Made by a program: the position numbers and the translations under genes
The notes under the pieces: generated by a model
The model's input: only the letters and a program-made list of their open reading frames with translations
What the model was told of the DNA's origin: nothing
The model's database searches: none
In this document: positions 42,286 to 51,521 of the stretch, in pieces
Layout: each line of letters starts with the position of its first letter
Numbering within the stretch: the stretch's first letter is position 1
From: DATFQE01 sp963733845
Lineage (GTDB): Bacteria; Actinomycetota; Thermoleophilia; Gaiellales; Gaiellaceae
Length of the DNA: 64,000 nt
Direction of reading: 5' to 3'
Assembly (NCBI GenBank): GCA_963733845.1
Contig: CAVTEM010000001.1
Coordinates: 1 to 64,000, forward strand

Positions 42286-43242
42286 TCAGCGTGCGAACCG
42301 GTCGAGAGCCCCGAGGATCGCGTCCTGCATTGCGTCGCTGCCGGTATGCCCCGAGTCGCCGATGACGAGAAGCTCCGCGTCGGGCCAAGCGCGGGCGAGC
42401 TCCCAGGCAGGTCCAAGCGGGGAGCCCAGATCCAGGCGGCCGTGGATCAGGACGCCCGGGATGCCGGCCAGCCGGGACGCGTCGCGGAGCAGCGCGCCCT
42501 CCTCGAGCCACGCGCCGTGGGAGAAGTAGTGCGCGCAGATGCGGACCAGAGCGAGCCGCGCGGCAGGCGGCCGCGCAGCGTATGCGCCCGGTGTCCCATG
42601 CGGTTCCTGCGAGATGACCGCGTCTTCCCAGGCCACCCAGTTGGCGGCTGCCCTGCCACGGACGTCGTCGTCCGGGGACTCCATCAGCCGCGCATACGCC
42701 GCGAGCAGGTCGCCGTCGCGCTCGCTCTCCGGAACCCCGGCTCGAAATCGCTCCCACGCCTCGGGAAAGAAGCGCCCAACGCCCCGGTACAGCCAGTCGA
42801 GATCGGACCGACGGGTCATGGTCACGCCCGCGATGACGATCTCCGACACGCGCTCCGGATGCCGCTCGGCGTAGGCGAGGATCAGCGTCGATCCCCACGA
42901 CCACCCGTGCAGGAGCCACTGCTCGATTCCCAGGTGCGCGCGCAGCCGCTCCATGTCCGCGAGCAGGTGCTCGGTCGTGTTCGTGCTCATGTCGGCGGCG
43001 GGGTCGCTCGCATGGGGTGTGCTCCTCCCGCAGCCCCGCTGGTCGAAGAGAACGATGCGGTACCGATCGGGATCCAGGTTGCGACGGCTGTCCGGCCCGC
43101 ATCCGGAGCCAGGGCCGCCGTGAACGACCACCGCAGGCTTGCCGTCCGCGTTACCGCAGACCTCCCAGTAGACGAGGTTGCCGTCGCCGACATCCAGCAT
43201 CCCGTGGTCGTACGGTTCGATCGGCGGATACAGCTCGGCCAT
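42286..43242 (-). CDS. pip: Proline iminopeptidase
   Basis: About 318 residues of alpha/beta hydrolase fold. Diagnostic motifs are HGGPGSGCGPDSRRNLDPD (oxyanion region), FDQRGCGRSTPHA, and the nucleophile elbow HGWSWGSTLILAYAERHP with Ser near 110; the acid and His are in HGRLDLGSPLG and DSGHTGSD. It cleaves an N-terminal proline from peptides in the cytosol. ATG at 43242 gives the family start AELYPPIEPYDHGMLDVGDG; the frame is open upstream to 43299. Confidence 0.93.
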   Translation of the reverse strand: MAELYPPIEPYDHGMLDVGDGNLVYWEVCGNADGKPAVVVHGGPGSGCGPDSRRNLDPDRYRIVLFDQRGCGRSTPHASDPAADMSTNTTEHLLADMERLRAHLGIEQWLLHGWSWGSTLILAYAERHPERVSEIVIAGVTMTRRSDLDWLYRGVGRFFPEAWERFRAGVPESERDGDLLAAYARLMESPDDDVRGRAAANWVAWEDAVISQEPHGTPGAYAARPPAARLALVRICAHYFSHGAWLEEGALLRDASRLAGIPGVLIHGRLDLGSPLGPAWELARAWPDAELLVIGDSGHTGSDAMQDAILGALDRFAR

Positions 43243-43369
43243 CTCGAGATTCTCGCCCACTCCGAATGACGCGACGACGCGGCTTGACTGCTCACCCACC
43301 AGTGGGGTCAGAATGGCTCACTGGCTCAGCGACTCGAGGGGGGACGCGGATGTCGAACGCGCACGAGCG

Positions 43370-44386
43370 ATGACCGTGCTCCGCGTCGCCGCGGTGCAAG
43401 CGGCGCCGGTGCTCATGGACAGGGAGGCCACGCTTGCCCGCGCGGCCGAGCTCACCCGGAGCGCCGCGCACGACGGCGCCGAGCTCGTCGTCTTCCCGGA
43501 GGCCTTCGTCCCGGGGCCGCCGATGTGGATCGACACGGCGCGGATCTGGGACGGCGACGACGAGTGGTACGGGCTGCTCGCCGATCAGGCAGTCGTCGTG
43601 CCGAGCCCGGCGACGGAGAAGCTCGGTGACATGGCCCGCGAAGCCGGTGTTTGGCTCGTCGTCGGCGTCAACGAGCGCGACGGCGGCACGATCTACAACA
43701 CGCTTCTCTACTTCGCACCGGACGGGAGTCTCGCCGACACCCATCGCAAGCTGATGCCAACCGGGTCGGAGCGGACTGTCTGGGGGATGGGTGACGGCTC
43801 GACCCTCCGGACGCTCGCGACGCCCTTCGGCCGGCTCGGGGGGCTGATCTGCTGGGAGAACTACATGCCGCTCGCGCGCTTCTACATGTACGCGCAGGGC
43901 GTGGACGTGTGGGTCGCACCGACGCTCGCGACCGGCGATGCCTGGGTGGCGACGATGCAGCACCTGGCTCGGGAGGGGCGGATGTTCGTGATCGGCGTCA
44001 ACCCGTGCATCCACGCCGACCAGATCCCCGACTCCATTCCTCGCCGCGACGCGTTCTACCCGCCCGAGGACCGCGAGCGAGACGGCGGCTGGCTCATGCC
44101 CGGCAACTCGGTCATCGTCGACCCGGCGGGCCGCGTGATGGCGGGGCCGGTGCGCGAGGAGGAGCGCACCGTGATCGCCGAGCTCGACCTGGACCTCGTC
44201 CGCACGGCGCATCGCTTCTTCGATCCAGTGGGTCACTACAACCGCCCCGACGTCTTCCGCCTGGCGGTCGACACGGCGCCCCGCCCCGCCGTCGTGGAGC
44301 TGGACGCGCTGAACCGCCTGGACCGACAAGCGGGGCCTGCCGGTGATCAACCCGCGGCTGCAAGCAGCTACGTGACCGAAGCCTGA
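43370..44386 (+). CDS. Nitrilase-type carbon-nitrogen hydrolase
   Basis: A 338-residue enzyme of the nitrilase superfamily. The catalytic triad is seen: Glu in FPEAFVPG (near 44), Lys in HRKLMPTGSE (near 127), Cys in GLICWENYMPLAR (near 161). WENYMPL is the signature of true nitrilases/cyanide hydratases, so it may convert nitriles to acids. ATG at 43370 gives the family start TVLRVAAVQAAPVL. It is divergent from proline iminopeptidase, 127 bp away. Confidence 0.88.
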   Translation: MTVLRVAAVQAAPVLMDREATLARAAELTRSAAHDGAELVVFPEAFVPGPPMWIDTARIWDGDDEWYGLLADQAVVVPSPATEKLGDMAREAGVWLVVGVNERDGGTIYNTLLYFAPDGSLADTHRKLMPTGSERTVWGMGDGSTLRTLATPFGRLGGLICWENYMPLARFYMYAQGVDVWVAPTLATGDAWVATMQHLAREGRMFVIGVNPCIHADQIPDSIPRRDAFYPPEDRERDGGWLMPGNSVIVDPAGRVMAGPVREEERTVIAELDLDLVRTAHRFFDPVGHYNRPDVFRLAVDTAPRPAVVELDALNRLDRQAGPAGDQPAAASSYVTEA

Positions 44387-44404
44387 CGCCCGGCCGCCGC
44401 GCGC

Positions 44405-45292
44405 TTAGCTCGCGAGTGCGTCAGCGGTCTCGGTCGCGACCACGCTCTCGCTCGTGGCCCCGGTCGCGATCGCGACGCTCGCCCCGGTCCCGATCGTCGC
44501 GTCGATCCCTGCGGTCCTCGCCCCTGTCGTCGTGCTCGGGGGGAGGAGGCGGGGCGGGCACGGCAGGCGGCGGCGCGGGCGGGAGCGGCGAAGCGGGCGG
44601 TTCGTGCCGCTTCCGCTTCTCCTTCCGCTTCTTCGGCGGCGGGCACTTCGGAGCCTTGCTCTTTCGCTTTCCCCTGCGGCCCTGGGCCGATGAGCCCTCG
44701 TCGCCGTCGGGCTCGCCCCGCGGCGGTGCTGCCGGCGGCTCCACGGCCGGAGGCGGAGGCGCGGCTGGAGGCGGAGGCGCGGGCGGAGCAGGGCGGCGGT
44801 GGTGCCGGGGGCGCGGGCGGCGGCGCGAGGAGGAGCGGGCGGAGGCGGGCTGGGCGGAGCGGGAGGCGAAGGCGCGGGTGGAGGCGGAGCCGGTGGAGGA
44901 GGCGGCTGGGCCGCGGGCGGCGCGGCAGCGGGGGAAGTCACGGGACCACCACGCTGCACCGCCGGGCGCGAGGACGCGCCCTGCGTCGGCCGCTCCGAGG
45001 TCGCGGCGGCGCGGCCGGGCGTCCGTCGGGCGACGGCCGTCGTCCTCGCGCGTGCCGCCTGGGTGCCCGGGCGGACGACGACGACCCGTGGGTCGAACGG
45101 CACCCGGCCGCGCGGGTCGACCGCAAGCGGCACCTGCACGTCCTCGATCGCGGGCGTCAGCGAGGTGCCGTAGGACGCAGGCAGGCCCGAGTCCGCGGCG
45201 CGCACCCACAGCCAGGCGGAGCCGGCCACGGCCACGGCGACGGCGCCGACGTTCGCCCCGAGGGCAAGCGCGAGCCGGACGCGCGTCGTCAC
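44405..45292 (-). CDS. Membrane-anchored proline-rich protein, frame probably broken
   Basis: The N-terminus (GTG at 45292) has one TM/signal segment (LALALGANVGAVAVAVAGSA, WLWV) followed by about 60 ordinary residues and then a Pro/Ala-rich linker. After about 44820 the natural continuation seems to be in the frame ending at 44421 (APKCPPPKKRKEKRKRHEPP, EHDDRGEDRRDRRDDRDRGE), so a one-base break in the GC-rich repeats is likely. It is the last gene of a likely operon with the diguanylate cyclase and the zinc-finger gene. Function is unknown. Confidence 0.55.
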   Translation of the reverse strand: MTTRVRLALALGANVGAVAVAVAGSAWLWVRAADSGLPASYGTSLTPAIEDVQVPLAVDPRGRVPFDPRVVVVRPGTQAARARTTAVARRTPGRAAATSERPTQGASSRPAVQRGGPVTSPAAAPPAAQPPPPPAPPPPAPSPPAPPSPPPPAPPRAAARAPGTTAALLRPRLRLQPRLRLRPWSRRQHRRGASPTATRAHRPRAAGESERARLRSARRRRSGRRSGSGTNRPLRRSRPRRRLPCPPRLLPPSTTTGARTAGIDATIGTGASVAIATGATSESVVATETADALAS

Positions 45293-45304
45293 CGGCGCCG
45301 CGAT

Positions 45305-45505
45305 TCAGCGCACGATCTCGACACGGCCCGGCGCGTCACGGTCCGGTAGGTCCTCCGCGGACTCGCCGGCCGCCGCACGCAGGGCGCAGTCGGCGCTGTG
45401 GAACGCCCCACGCGCACCCGCCAAGTACACCTGGAAGCCTCGACTGTCGATCTCCCTCCCGCAGAACTGACAGCGCGCGACGGTAGTCGGCGGGCCGGAC
45501 GGCAT
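45305..45505 (-). CDS. Small zinc-finger-like protein
   Basis: A 66-residue protein. CQFCGREIDSRGFQVYL and HSADCAL give a CxxC ... HxxxC pattern as in MYM/TRASH-like treble-clef fingers. ATG at 45505 overlaps the TGA of the diguanylate cyclase by one base (TGATG), so it is translationally coupled. Its ligand is not known. Confidence 0.7.
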   Translation of the reverse strand: MPSGPPTTVARCQFCGREIDSRGFQVYLAGARGAFHSADCALRAAAGESAEDLPDRDAPGRVEIVR

Positions 45506-47084
45506 CAGGCCGCCACCGCTCCCTGGGCGACGGCCACGGCGTTCTTGCCGGCCGCCTTCGCGCGGTACAGGGCCCGGTCGGCGGCTCGGAGCAGCGCGGA
45601 TGCCGTCTTCGCCTCTGGGAAGCCCGCCACCCCGAAGCTGCACGTCACGCGGACGGAGTCGTCGCCGCCCGCGGGGATCGAAAGCTCCTGCAGTGCCGTG
45701 CGCAGGCGCTCGGCGAGCTGGCGGCCACCCTCGATCTCTGTGCCCGGCAGGAGCACGGTGAACTCCTCGCCGCCGTACCGGGCCGGCAGGTCGATGTCCC
45801 GCACGTTGGCGCGAATCACGTCGGCGAAGCTCTGCAGGACGCGGTCGCCTGCGTCGTGGCCGAAGCGGTCGTTGACCTCCTTGAAGTTGTCCAGGTCCGC
45901 GACCACGACCGCGACGGGGTCACCGAAGCGCTCCGCCCGCAGGATCTCCGCCCTTAGCGCCTCGTCGAAGTGGCGGCGGTTCGCGAGCTGCGTCAGCTCG
46001 TCGGTGGAGGCGAGGCGCCGCGCGAGCACGTGCAGGTGCGCGTTCTGCAGCGCGATCGAGGCGCGGCCCGCGAGCCACTCGGCGATCTGCACGGACTCCT
46101 CGTCGAAGTCGCCGCGGGCCGGCGGCTCGAGCAGGAGCTGTGCGTCCTGGCCCGGGCCGGCGGAGAGCGCGAACACCAGCGGCGGTCGGCCGACGCTCAC
46201 CTGTCCCGATCGGGCTACCTCCACGCCGTCCGCCACGATCCGCGCTCCGGAGGCGCCGGTCACGGCCACGGCGCTGTCGAGGATCACGGGCAGCAGCGCG
46301 TCGCGATCGTGCCCTGCGGCGAGCGCGTTTCCGACCAGGGTCGCCGCCGCCCGCGTCCGGCGGCCGCGCCGGCCAGGCGGCTCGTCCAGCGCCCGGCGCA
46401 GCGGCTTCGTGGCCCGGCGCGTCACCTGCGTGACGAGCGTCGCGACGAGCACGAACGCCGCGAAGGAAGCCAGGACAGCCCAGAGGACGCGCTCGCGGCG
46501 CTCCGCGATCGCGGCCTCGATGGGCGCGAGCGGCGTCAGGACCGCCAGCCGCAGCGGCCCGGCCGGGCCGGCGAGCGAGCGGTAGCGCTCGCCTTCTCGG
46601 ATGACCTCTTTCGGCAGGCTCGCCCGGCCCAGATCAGGCGGCTGCCGTCCCCGAGCGGCGCCTGCGCCTCGATCTCCTGGAGCGGTACGCCGACGACGAC
46701 GCGACCGACCTCGCGCTCGCCGGCGACGACCGCGGCGCTCCCGCGCAGCGGCCCCGTCGGCGCGGCTCCCGTGAGCCGGCGGCCGCGCGTCTCGAAGCTG
46801 ACACCGGGTTGCGACAGCCGTTCGAGGCGCTGCTCGTCCCCGGCGACGAGCGCGCGCTGAACGGCCGGAGCGCGCGCGAGGGCGCCGGCGCTGGCCATCG
46901 CCGTGCCCCGCAACTCCTCGGCCGTCTCGACGGCGCCGGAGAGCTCGGCCGACAGCCGCGCGTCGGCCTTGTCGTACTCACCGCGGGCGACCAGGTGGTC
47001 GAGCGCGACGGCCGCTGCCGCCGAGACGACCGCGGCGGTCAGAACCACCGCAGCCAGGAGCTTTCCACGGCGGCCGACGGTCAC
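45505..47084 (-). pseudogene. Membrane sensor diguanylate cyclase (GGDEF), frame broken
   Basis: The 5' part has a TM segment (GKLLAAVVLTAAVVSAAAAV), a dCache/CHASE-like extracytoplasmic region (VARGEYDKADARLSAELSGA, GSAAVVAGEREVGRVVVGVP), and ends in one frame at ...RLIWAGRA. A one-base loss near 46617-46624 is needed to continue with SLPKEVIREGERYRSLAGPA, a second TM (LWAVLASFAAFVLVATLVTQ), GAF-like residues and the GGDEF domain with active site YGGEEF. It makes c-di-GMP if intact. Start is placed at GTG 47084; the frame extends to 47192. The zinc-finger gene follows with one-base overlap. Confidence 0.78.
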
Positions 47085-47221
47085 CGCAAGACGGAATCGG
47101 GTACGGCTGAAGGCAGCGCCACCGCAGACGCTGGCCACCCTGCGAGGGGGAGCGGCACAGGGTCGAAGGTTCGCCTGGGCGCCGGACGGCACCGCAGGGC
47201 GGCCCTCAGGTCAGCCGCGGA

Positions 47222-47722
47222 CTAGGTCTCGTCCGCCACGGACACGGAGGGCAGCTGAATGCTGCGGTACGAGGCGACGCCCGGCGCGGTCGGCACTCCC
47301 GAAGCAGGCAGCCACGCGCCCTCGCGCTCCAGGCGCCGCCGCAGCGCCATGCTGCGCTCGCCGACGCCCTTCTGCACCGTCCGCGTGACCGCGAGCCCGA
47401 GCAGGAGCGGCATCGCCCCCTCGCCGAGGCGCCCGCCCTCGACCAGCGAGTGGTGCTCGAGCGAGTCGGCGAAGATCTGCACGAGCCCGCCGTCGTGCGC
47501 GGCCTCGCGCAGGAGTGGCAGCGCGGCGGAATCCACGGACACCCAGCCCGCGAGCGCCCACGGCGCAGCGAGCCAGTACTCCTGCCGCAGCGCGGCGACC
47601 GGGTCGAACATCGCCGTCCACTCCGCGAGCAGCTCGTCGAAGCCGGCCCTGAACTCGGACAGCGTGTCGCTCTTCTCACAGATCGCGGCCGGGAGTGCGA
47701 CGCGAAGGCGGGGCCCGCTCAT
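47222..47722 (-). CDS. Conserved hypothetical protein
   Basis: A 166-residue soluble protein, no signal or TM. It has a helical start (LSEFRAGFDELLAEWTAMFD) and a central AAPWALAGWVSVDSAALPLL segment. No recognisable family motif or catalytic residues. It lies between the GGDEF gene and the sigma-factor gene on the same strand. Confidence 0.6.
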   Translation of the reverse strand: MSGPRLRVALPAAICEKSDTLSEFRAGFDELLAEWTAMFDPVAALRQEYWLAAPWALAGWVSVDSAALPLLREAAHDGGLVQIFADSLEHHSLVEGGRLGEGAMPLLLGLAVTRTVQKGVGERSMALRRRLEREGAWLPASGVPTAPGVASYRSIQLPSVSVADET

Positions 47723-47767
47723 CCGTCTGATTCTGACGCGCGCACCGGCGCCTGGCTAGCGGGGGTG

Positions 47768-48811
47768 TTAGCCGGTCGCCGCGGCAGCGTCGATCTCACG
47801 GTTCATCGCGAGCAGGTTGAGCGCCTCGCGCTCGATCTGGCGGACACGCTCGCGCGTCAGCCCAAGGTGCCTGCCGATCTGCTCGAGCGACTGCGGGTCG
47901 GGATCGCCGTCGAGCCCGAACCGGAGCTTCACCACGACGCGCTCACGCTCCGGAAGCTGGTCGATCGCCCGGTGGAGCGCGTCGTGCTCGAGGCTCATGT
48001 GCACCTCCTGCTCCGGGCCCTTCGGGTCGACGGCGACGATGTCGCCGAGCGAGGAGTCTCCCTCGGTCCCGAGCGGCTTGTCCAGGCTCGTCACCGCGCG
48101 GGCCGCGCTGCGCACCTCCCGCACCTGCTTCACCGGGAGCTTGGACTCGTTCGCGATCTCCTCGTCGGTCGGCGTGCGCTCGAGCTCCGGGAGCAGCTTC
48201 CGCTCCGCCCGCGCGATCTTCTGCTCGCGCTCGACGATGTGGACCGGGATCCGGATCGTCCGGGACTTGTTCGCGACGCCCCGCTGCACGGCCTGGCGGA
48301 TCCACCAGGTCGCGTACGTCGAGAACTTGAAGCCCTTGCGGTGGTCGAACTTCTCGGCCGCGCGGATCAGCCCGATGATCCCCTCCTGGATCAGGTCGAG
48401 CAGCGAGAGCCCGTGGCCCTGGTACTTCTTCGCGATCGAGACGACGAGCCGGAGGTTCGAGTTGACCATCAGGTCCTTGGCCTCCTTGTCGCCGCGCTCG
48501 ATCCGCTTCGCCAGCTCGACCTCCTCGGCCGCGGTCAGCAGGGGATACCGGCCCGCCTCGTTGAGGAACAGCTGCAGCGCGTCGGTGGTCGCGACGTTGA
48601 GCTCGCCGTTGACGTACGTGCTCTCGCCCCGCTGCTCCGGGCGGGCACAGTCGTCCCGGATCTCGATCTCGCGCTCGGCGGCCTGCGCGTAGAAGTCCTC
48701 GAGCTCCACGTCCTCCGGCTCGAGCTCTGAGACGAGCTCGTTCAGCTCCGAGAGGTTGACGCAACCGGCGTGCTCGCCGCGCTCCAGCAGTGCAGTCAGC
48801 TGCTCGGTCAT
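47768..48811 (-). CDS. Sigma-70 factor (primary/RpoD-like)
   Basis: About 347 residues with sigma regions 1.2, 2, 3 and 4: DALQLFLNEAGRYPLLTAAE (1.2), AKKYQGHGLSLLDLIQEGII and RKGFKFSTYATWWIRQAVQR (2.1-2.4, with -10 binding residues), and the -35-binding HTH EQIGRHLGLTRERVRQIERE at the end. The N-terminal region 1.1 is short and acidic. The preserved region 2 suggests a primary or closely related group 2 sigma factor. ATG at 48811 is taken; the frame is open to 48835. Confidence 0.92.
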   Translation of the reverse strand: MTEQLTALLERGEHAGCVNLSELNELVSELEPEDVELEDFYAQAAEREIEIRDDCARPEQRGESTYVNGELNVATTDALQLFLNEAGRYPLLTAAEEVELAKRIERGDKEAKDLMVNSNLRLVVSIAKKYQGHGLSLLDLIQEGIIGLIRAAEKFDHRKGFKFSTYATWWIRQAVQRGVANKSRTIRIPVHIVEREQKIARAERKLLPELERTPTDEEIANESKLPVKQVREVRSAARAVTSLDKPLGTEGDSSLGDIVAVDPKGPEQEVHMSLEHDALHRAIDQLPERERVVVKLRFGLDGDPDPQSLEQIGRHLGLTRERVRQIEREALNLLAMNREIDAAAATG

Positions 48812-48913
48812 CACTCGCCCTATCCCCGTCGGCACGCCCTGCTAACCCGAGGGAACCGAACCGTACCAACGAACGAATCAGAGATCCCTACATCGTCTCT
48901 GGAGGCAGCAGAA

Positions 48914-49351
48914 ATGGGTAACCGCTCACTCGCACAGACCCTCGCCATGGTGTTCGGCATCGCCTTCCTCGGCGCGGGCATCCTCGGCTTCATCCCAGGG
49001 ATCACGACCAACTACGACGACATGACGTTCGCCGGCAAGGACTCCGGAGCAGAATTGCTCGGGATCTTCCAGGTCAGCATCCTGCACAACATCGTGCACC
49101 TGCTCTTCGGCGTCGCCGGGCTCGCGCTCGCACGCACGTGGAGCGGCGCGCGCACCTACCTGCTCGGGTCGGGCGTGATCTACATCGTGCTGTTCGCGTA
49201 CGGCCTGTTCGTCGGCGCCGGCGACGACGCCAACTTCGTCCCGGCGAACAACGCGGACGACTGGCTGCACCTGGTGCTCGGGGTGGGACTGCTCGCCTCG
49301 TGGTGGGCGGCCGCGCGAGAGCGAGCCTCGACGGCCATCTCGACAGCCTGA
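48914..49351 (+). CDS. DUF4383 membrane protein
   Basis: A 145-residue protein with four hydrophobic helices (LAMVFGIAFLGAGILGFIPG, LHNIVHLLFGVAGLALARTW, YLLGSGVIYIVLFAYGLFVG, WLHLVLGVGLLASWWAAARE). The first loop TTNYDDMTFAGKDSGAELLG and HNIVH motif match DUF4383. ATG at 48914 follows GGAGG at 48901-48905. It is divergent from the sigma-factor gene. Function is unknown. Confidence 0.9.
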   Translation: MGNRSLAQTLAMVFGIAFLGAGILGFIPGITTNYDDMTFAGKDSGAELLGIFQVSILHNIVHLLFGVAGLALARTWSGARTYLLGSGVIYIVLFAYGLFVGAGDDANFVPANNADDWLHLVLGVGLLASWWAAARERASTAISTA

Positions 49352-49428
49352 TAAGCGGGCGCTGCGGGGCGTGGCGACACGCCCCGCACAGCACTTGGCT
49401 CGTCGGCGGCTTCGTGGAAGATGTAGGC

Positions 49429-50457
49429 ATGGCCGGCGAACCTGCCTCTCTGCTCGCGACAGTGCCCGGGATGGTCTACCGCACACGGCTCGTCGCGCCC
49501 TTCGACAGCGACTTCATCAGCGAGGAGATGGGCTCGATCGTGGGCCATCCCGCCGCGGACTTCGTCGGGCCCGATCCCAAGCGGCGCTGGGTCGACTTCA
49601 TGCACGCGGACGACCGCGAGCGCGTGCGTGAGACGATGCTCTCCGAGACCGCCAACGGGTCGATCGCCGAGGTCGAGTACCGCGTGTGCCGGGCCGACGG
49701 CTCGGAGGCCTGGATCCTCAGCCGTGCCCGCCGGATCGTGGACGAGGACGGGACGCCGTGGCTGCACGGCGCGGCGATCGACGTCACGGCACGGCATGAG
49801 GCGGAGGAGCTGCAGCGCCGCCTCGACGCCGAACGGGTTCGGAGCGCGGAGATCCGGGCCTCCCGCGCGCGCATCGTCGAGGCCGCCGACGAGGCCCGGC
49901 GCAAGCTCGAGCGCGACCTCCACGACGGCGCCCAGCAACGGCTCGTCTCGGCACTGCTCACGCTCAGGCTGGCGGCCACGCACGCCGACGCGGCCCAGAC
50001 GCGCTCGCTCGTCGCCGAGGCGGCCGAGCAGCTGGAGGCCAGCCTGGCCGAGCTGCGCGAGCTCGCTCAGGGCATCCACCCCGCCGTCCTGACCGAGCGG
50101 GGGCTGCGGGTTGCGATCGAGAGCCTCTCTGCGCGGTCCCCGGTGCCGGTCGAGCTGCGCGTCACCGACCGCCGGCCCCCGCCGGCGGTCGAGGCGGCGA
50201 TCTACTTCACGGTCGGCGAGGCGCTCACCAACATCGCCAAGTACGCGCAGGCGAGCCACGCGCGTGTCAGCGTCGAGATCGAGGGCGCGACCGTGGTCGC
50301 GGAGATCGCGGACGACGGCGTCGGCGGCGCCGACACCGCGGCGGGCACCGGGCTACGCGGTCTCGCCGACCGGCTGGACGCCCTCGGCGGAACGCTCGAC
50401 GTCGAGAGCTCGCGCGGCGCAGGAACCCGCGTGCGCGCGACGGCGCCGCTCGACTAG
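49429..50457 (+). CDS. Orphan sensor histidine kinase (PAS, HisKA_3)
   Basis: A 342-residue soluble kinase. An N-terminal PAS fold (residues about 10-120, ISEEMGSIVGHPAADFVG, YRVCRADGSEAWILSRARRI) is followed by a DHp helix of the HisKA_3 type with phospho-His in RKLERDLHDGAQQRL (near 164), then an HATPase domain (EALTNIAKYAQASHARV, DDGVGGADTAAGTGLRGLAD). No TM segment and no response regulator lie nearby, so the partner is elsewhere. PAS suggests a cytosolic signal. Confidence 0.9.
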   Translation: MAGEPASLLATVPGMVYRTRLVAPFDSDFISEEMGSIVGHPAADFVGPDPKRRWVDFMHADDRERVRETMLSETANGSIAEVEYRVCRADGSEAWILSRARRIVDEDGTPWLHGAAIDVTARHEAEELQRRLDAERVRSAEIRASRARIVEAADEARRKLERDLHDGAQQRLVSALLTLRLAATHADAAQTRSLVAEAAEQLEASLAELRELAQGIHPAVLTERGLRVAIESLSARSPVPVELRVTDRRPPPAVEAAIYFTVGEALTNIAKYAQASHARVSVEIEGATVVAEIADDGVGGADTAAGTGLRGLADRLDALGGTLDVESSRGAGTRVRATAPLD

Positions 50458-51186
50458 ACCTCTGCGTGGATCCGGCCGGCCGACTCGGAGAGTCGCCCGC
50501 CCGAGCGGCCGGCCCGGACCGCGACCGCCTCGGCCAGGATCGACAGCGCCGTCTCGGGCGGCGTCGAGGCCCCGACGTCGAGCCCGCACGGCCCCGAGAT
50601 GCGGGCCAGGTCGCTCTCCTCGAGCCCGGCCTCGAGCAACCGCTCCCGCCGAGCCGCCTGGGCCCGGCGCGAGCCGAGCGCGCCGATGTAGAAGGCCGGT
50701 GAGCGCAGCGCACTGACGAGAGCCGGGGTGTCGAGCTTCTCGTCGTGCGTGAGGATGACGACGGCGGTGTCGGCGTCGAGGCCGATGCGCTCGAACGCCT
50801 CGTCGGGCCAGGCCACGACGAGCTCCTCGGCGCTGGGAATCCGCTCGCGGGTGGCCAGGCGGGCGCGGGTGTCGGCGACCGCCGTGCGCCAGCCGAGGTG
50901 CCTGGCCAGCACGCAGAGCGACTCGGCCACGTCGACCGCGCCGAGCACGACCAGCTTCGGCGGCGGCCCGTAGGCCTCCACGAACACCTTCCTGCCCTCG
51001 AGCTCCACGAGGCCTGTGCGCGCGCCGGTTCGCGAGCTCGGCCAGCTCGTGCGGCGCGTCTCCGAGCGGCTCCTCGCCCTCGACGATCAGGAGCTTCGCG
51101 CCCAGGGGCTCGCCTTCGACGACGGTGAGGACGACAGCGCGCTCTTCGCGCTCGATCGCGCCGCGCAGCCGTTCGTACAGGGTCAC
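50454..51186 (-). pseudogene. XdhC/CoxI protein with Rossmann domain, frame broken
   Basis: The N-terminal part VTLYERLRGAIEREERAVVL, TVVEGEPLGAKLLIVEGEEP is in one frame and the C-terminal XdhC Rossmann domain (KLVVLGAVDVAESLCVLARH, DTADxVILTHDEK-like, FYIGALGSRRAQAARRERLL, ISGPCGLDVGASTPPETALS) in another. One extra base near 51015-51035 explains it. XdhC-family proteins insert or protect the molybdenum cofactor of xanthine or CO dehydrogenase. No such enzyme is in this window. GTG at 51186 overlaps the small XdhC-like gene by 4 bp. Confidence 0.78.
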
Positions 51187-51497
51187 GCGTCGAGTCGCTC
51201 GAGCCAGATGTCGATCTCGCCGCCGCACGGGAGGCCGATCTCGAAGGCCTGGTCGTCGGCGATGCCGTACGTGAGCAGCACCGGCTCGCCGCCGGCGAGG
51301 ACCTCTTTGGCCCGCTCGGCGACGTCGCCCTCGACGCAGCCGCCCGAGATCGACCCGGCCAGCTCGCCCTGCGCGGAGACGGCCAGCTTGGAGCCGATCG
51401 GGCGCGGCGCCGACTTGCGCGTTGCGACCACGGTCGCGATCGCGACGGCCTCACCGCGCGAGCGCCAGCGCTCGACGTCCGCAAGCACGTCTTTCAT
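51183..51497 (-). CDS. XdhC/CoxI N-terminal-domain protein
   Basis: A 104-residue protein with only the XdhC_CoxI N-terminal domain: AIATVVATRKSAPRPIGSKL, SISGGCVEGDVAERAKEVL, IGLPCGGEIDIWLER. The SGGCVEG and PCGG motifs are intact. It is translationally coupled (GTGA) to the longer XdhC gene downstream, so the two may work as a pair in molybdenum-cofactor handling. Confidence 0.85.
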   Translation of the reverse strand: MKDVLADVERWRSRGEAVAIATVVATRKSAPRPIGSKLAVSAQGELAGSISGGCVEGDVAERAKEVLAGGEPVLLTYGIADDQAFEIGLPCGGEIDIWLERLDA

Positions 51498-51521
51498 CGA
51501 GCCAATCGTATCGTTGCGGCC

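Noticed and set aside
44416..45486. Plus-strand 356-residue frame over the proline-rich gene
   Set aside because: It is antisense to the proline-rich coding repeats and consists of Arg/Gly/Ala runs without a ribosome site.
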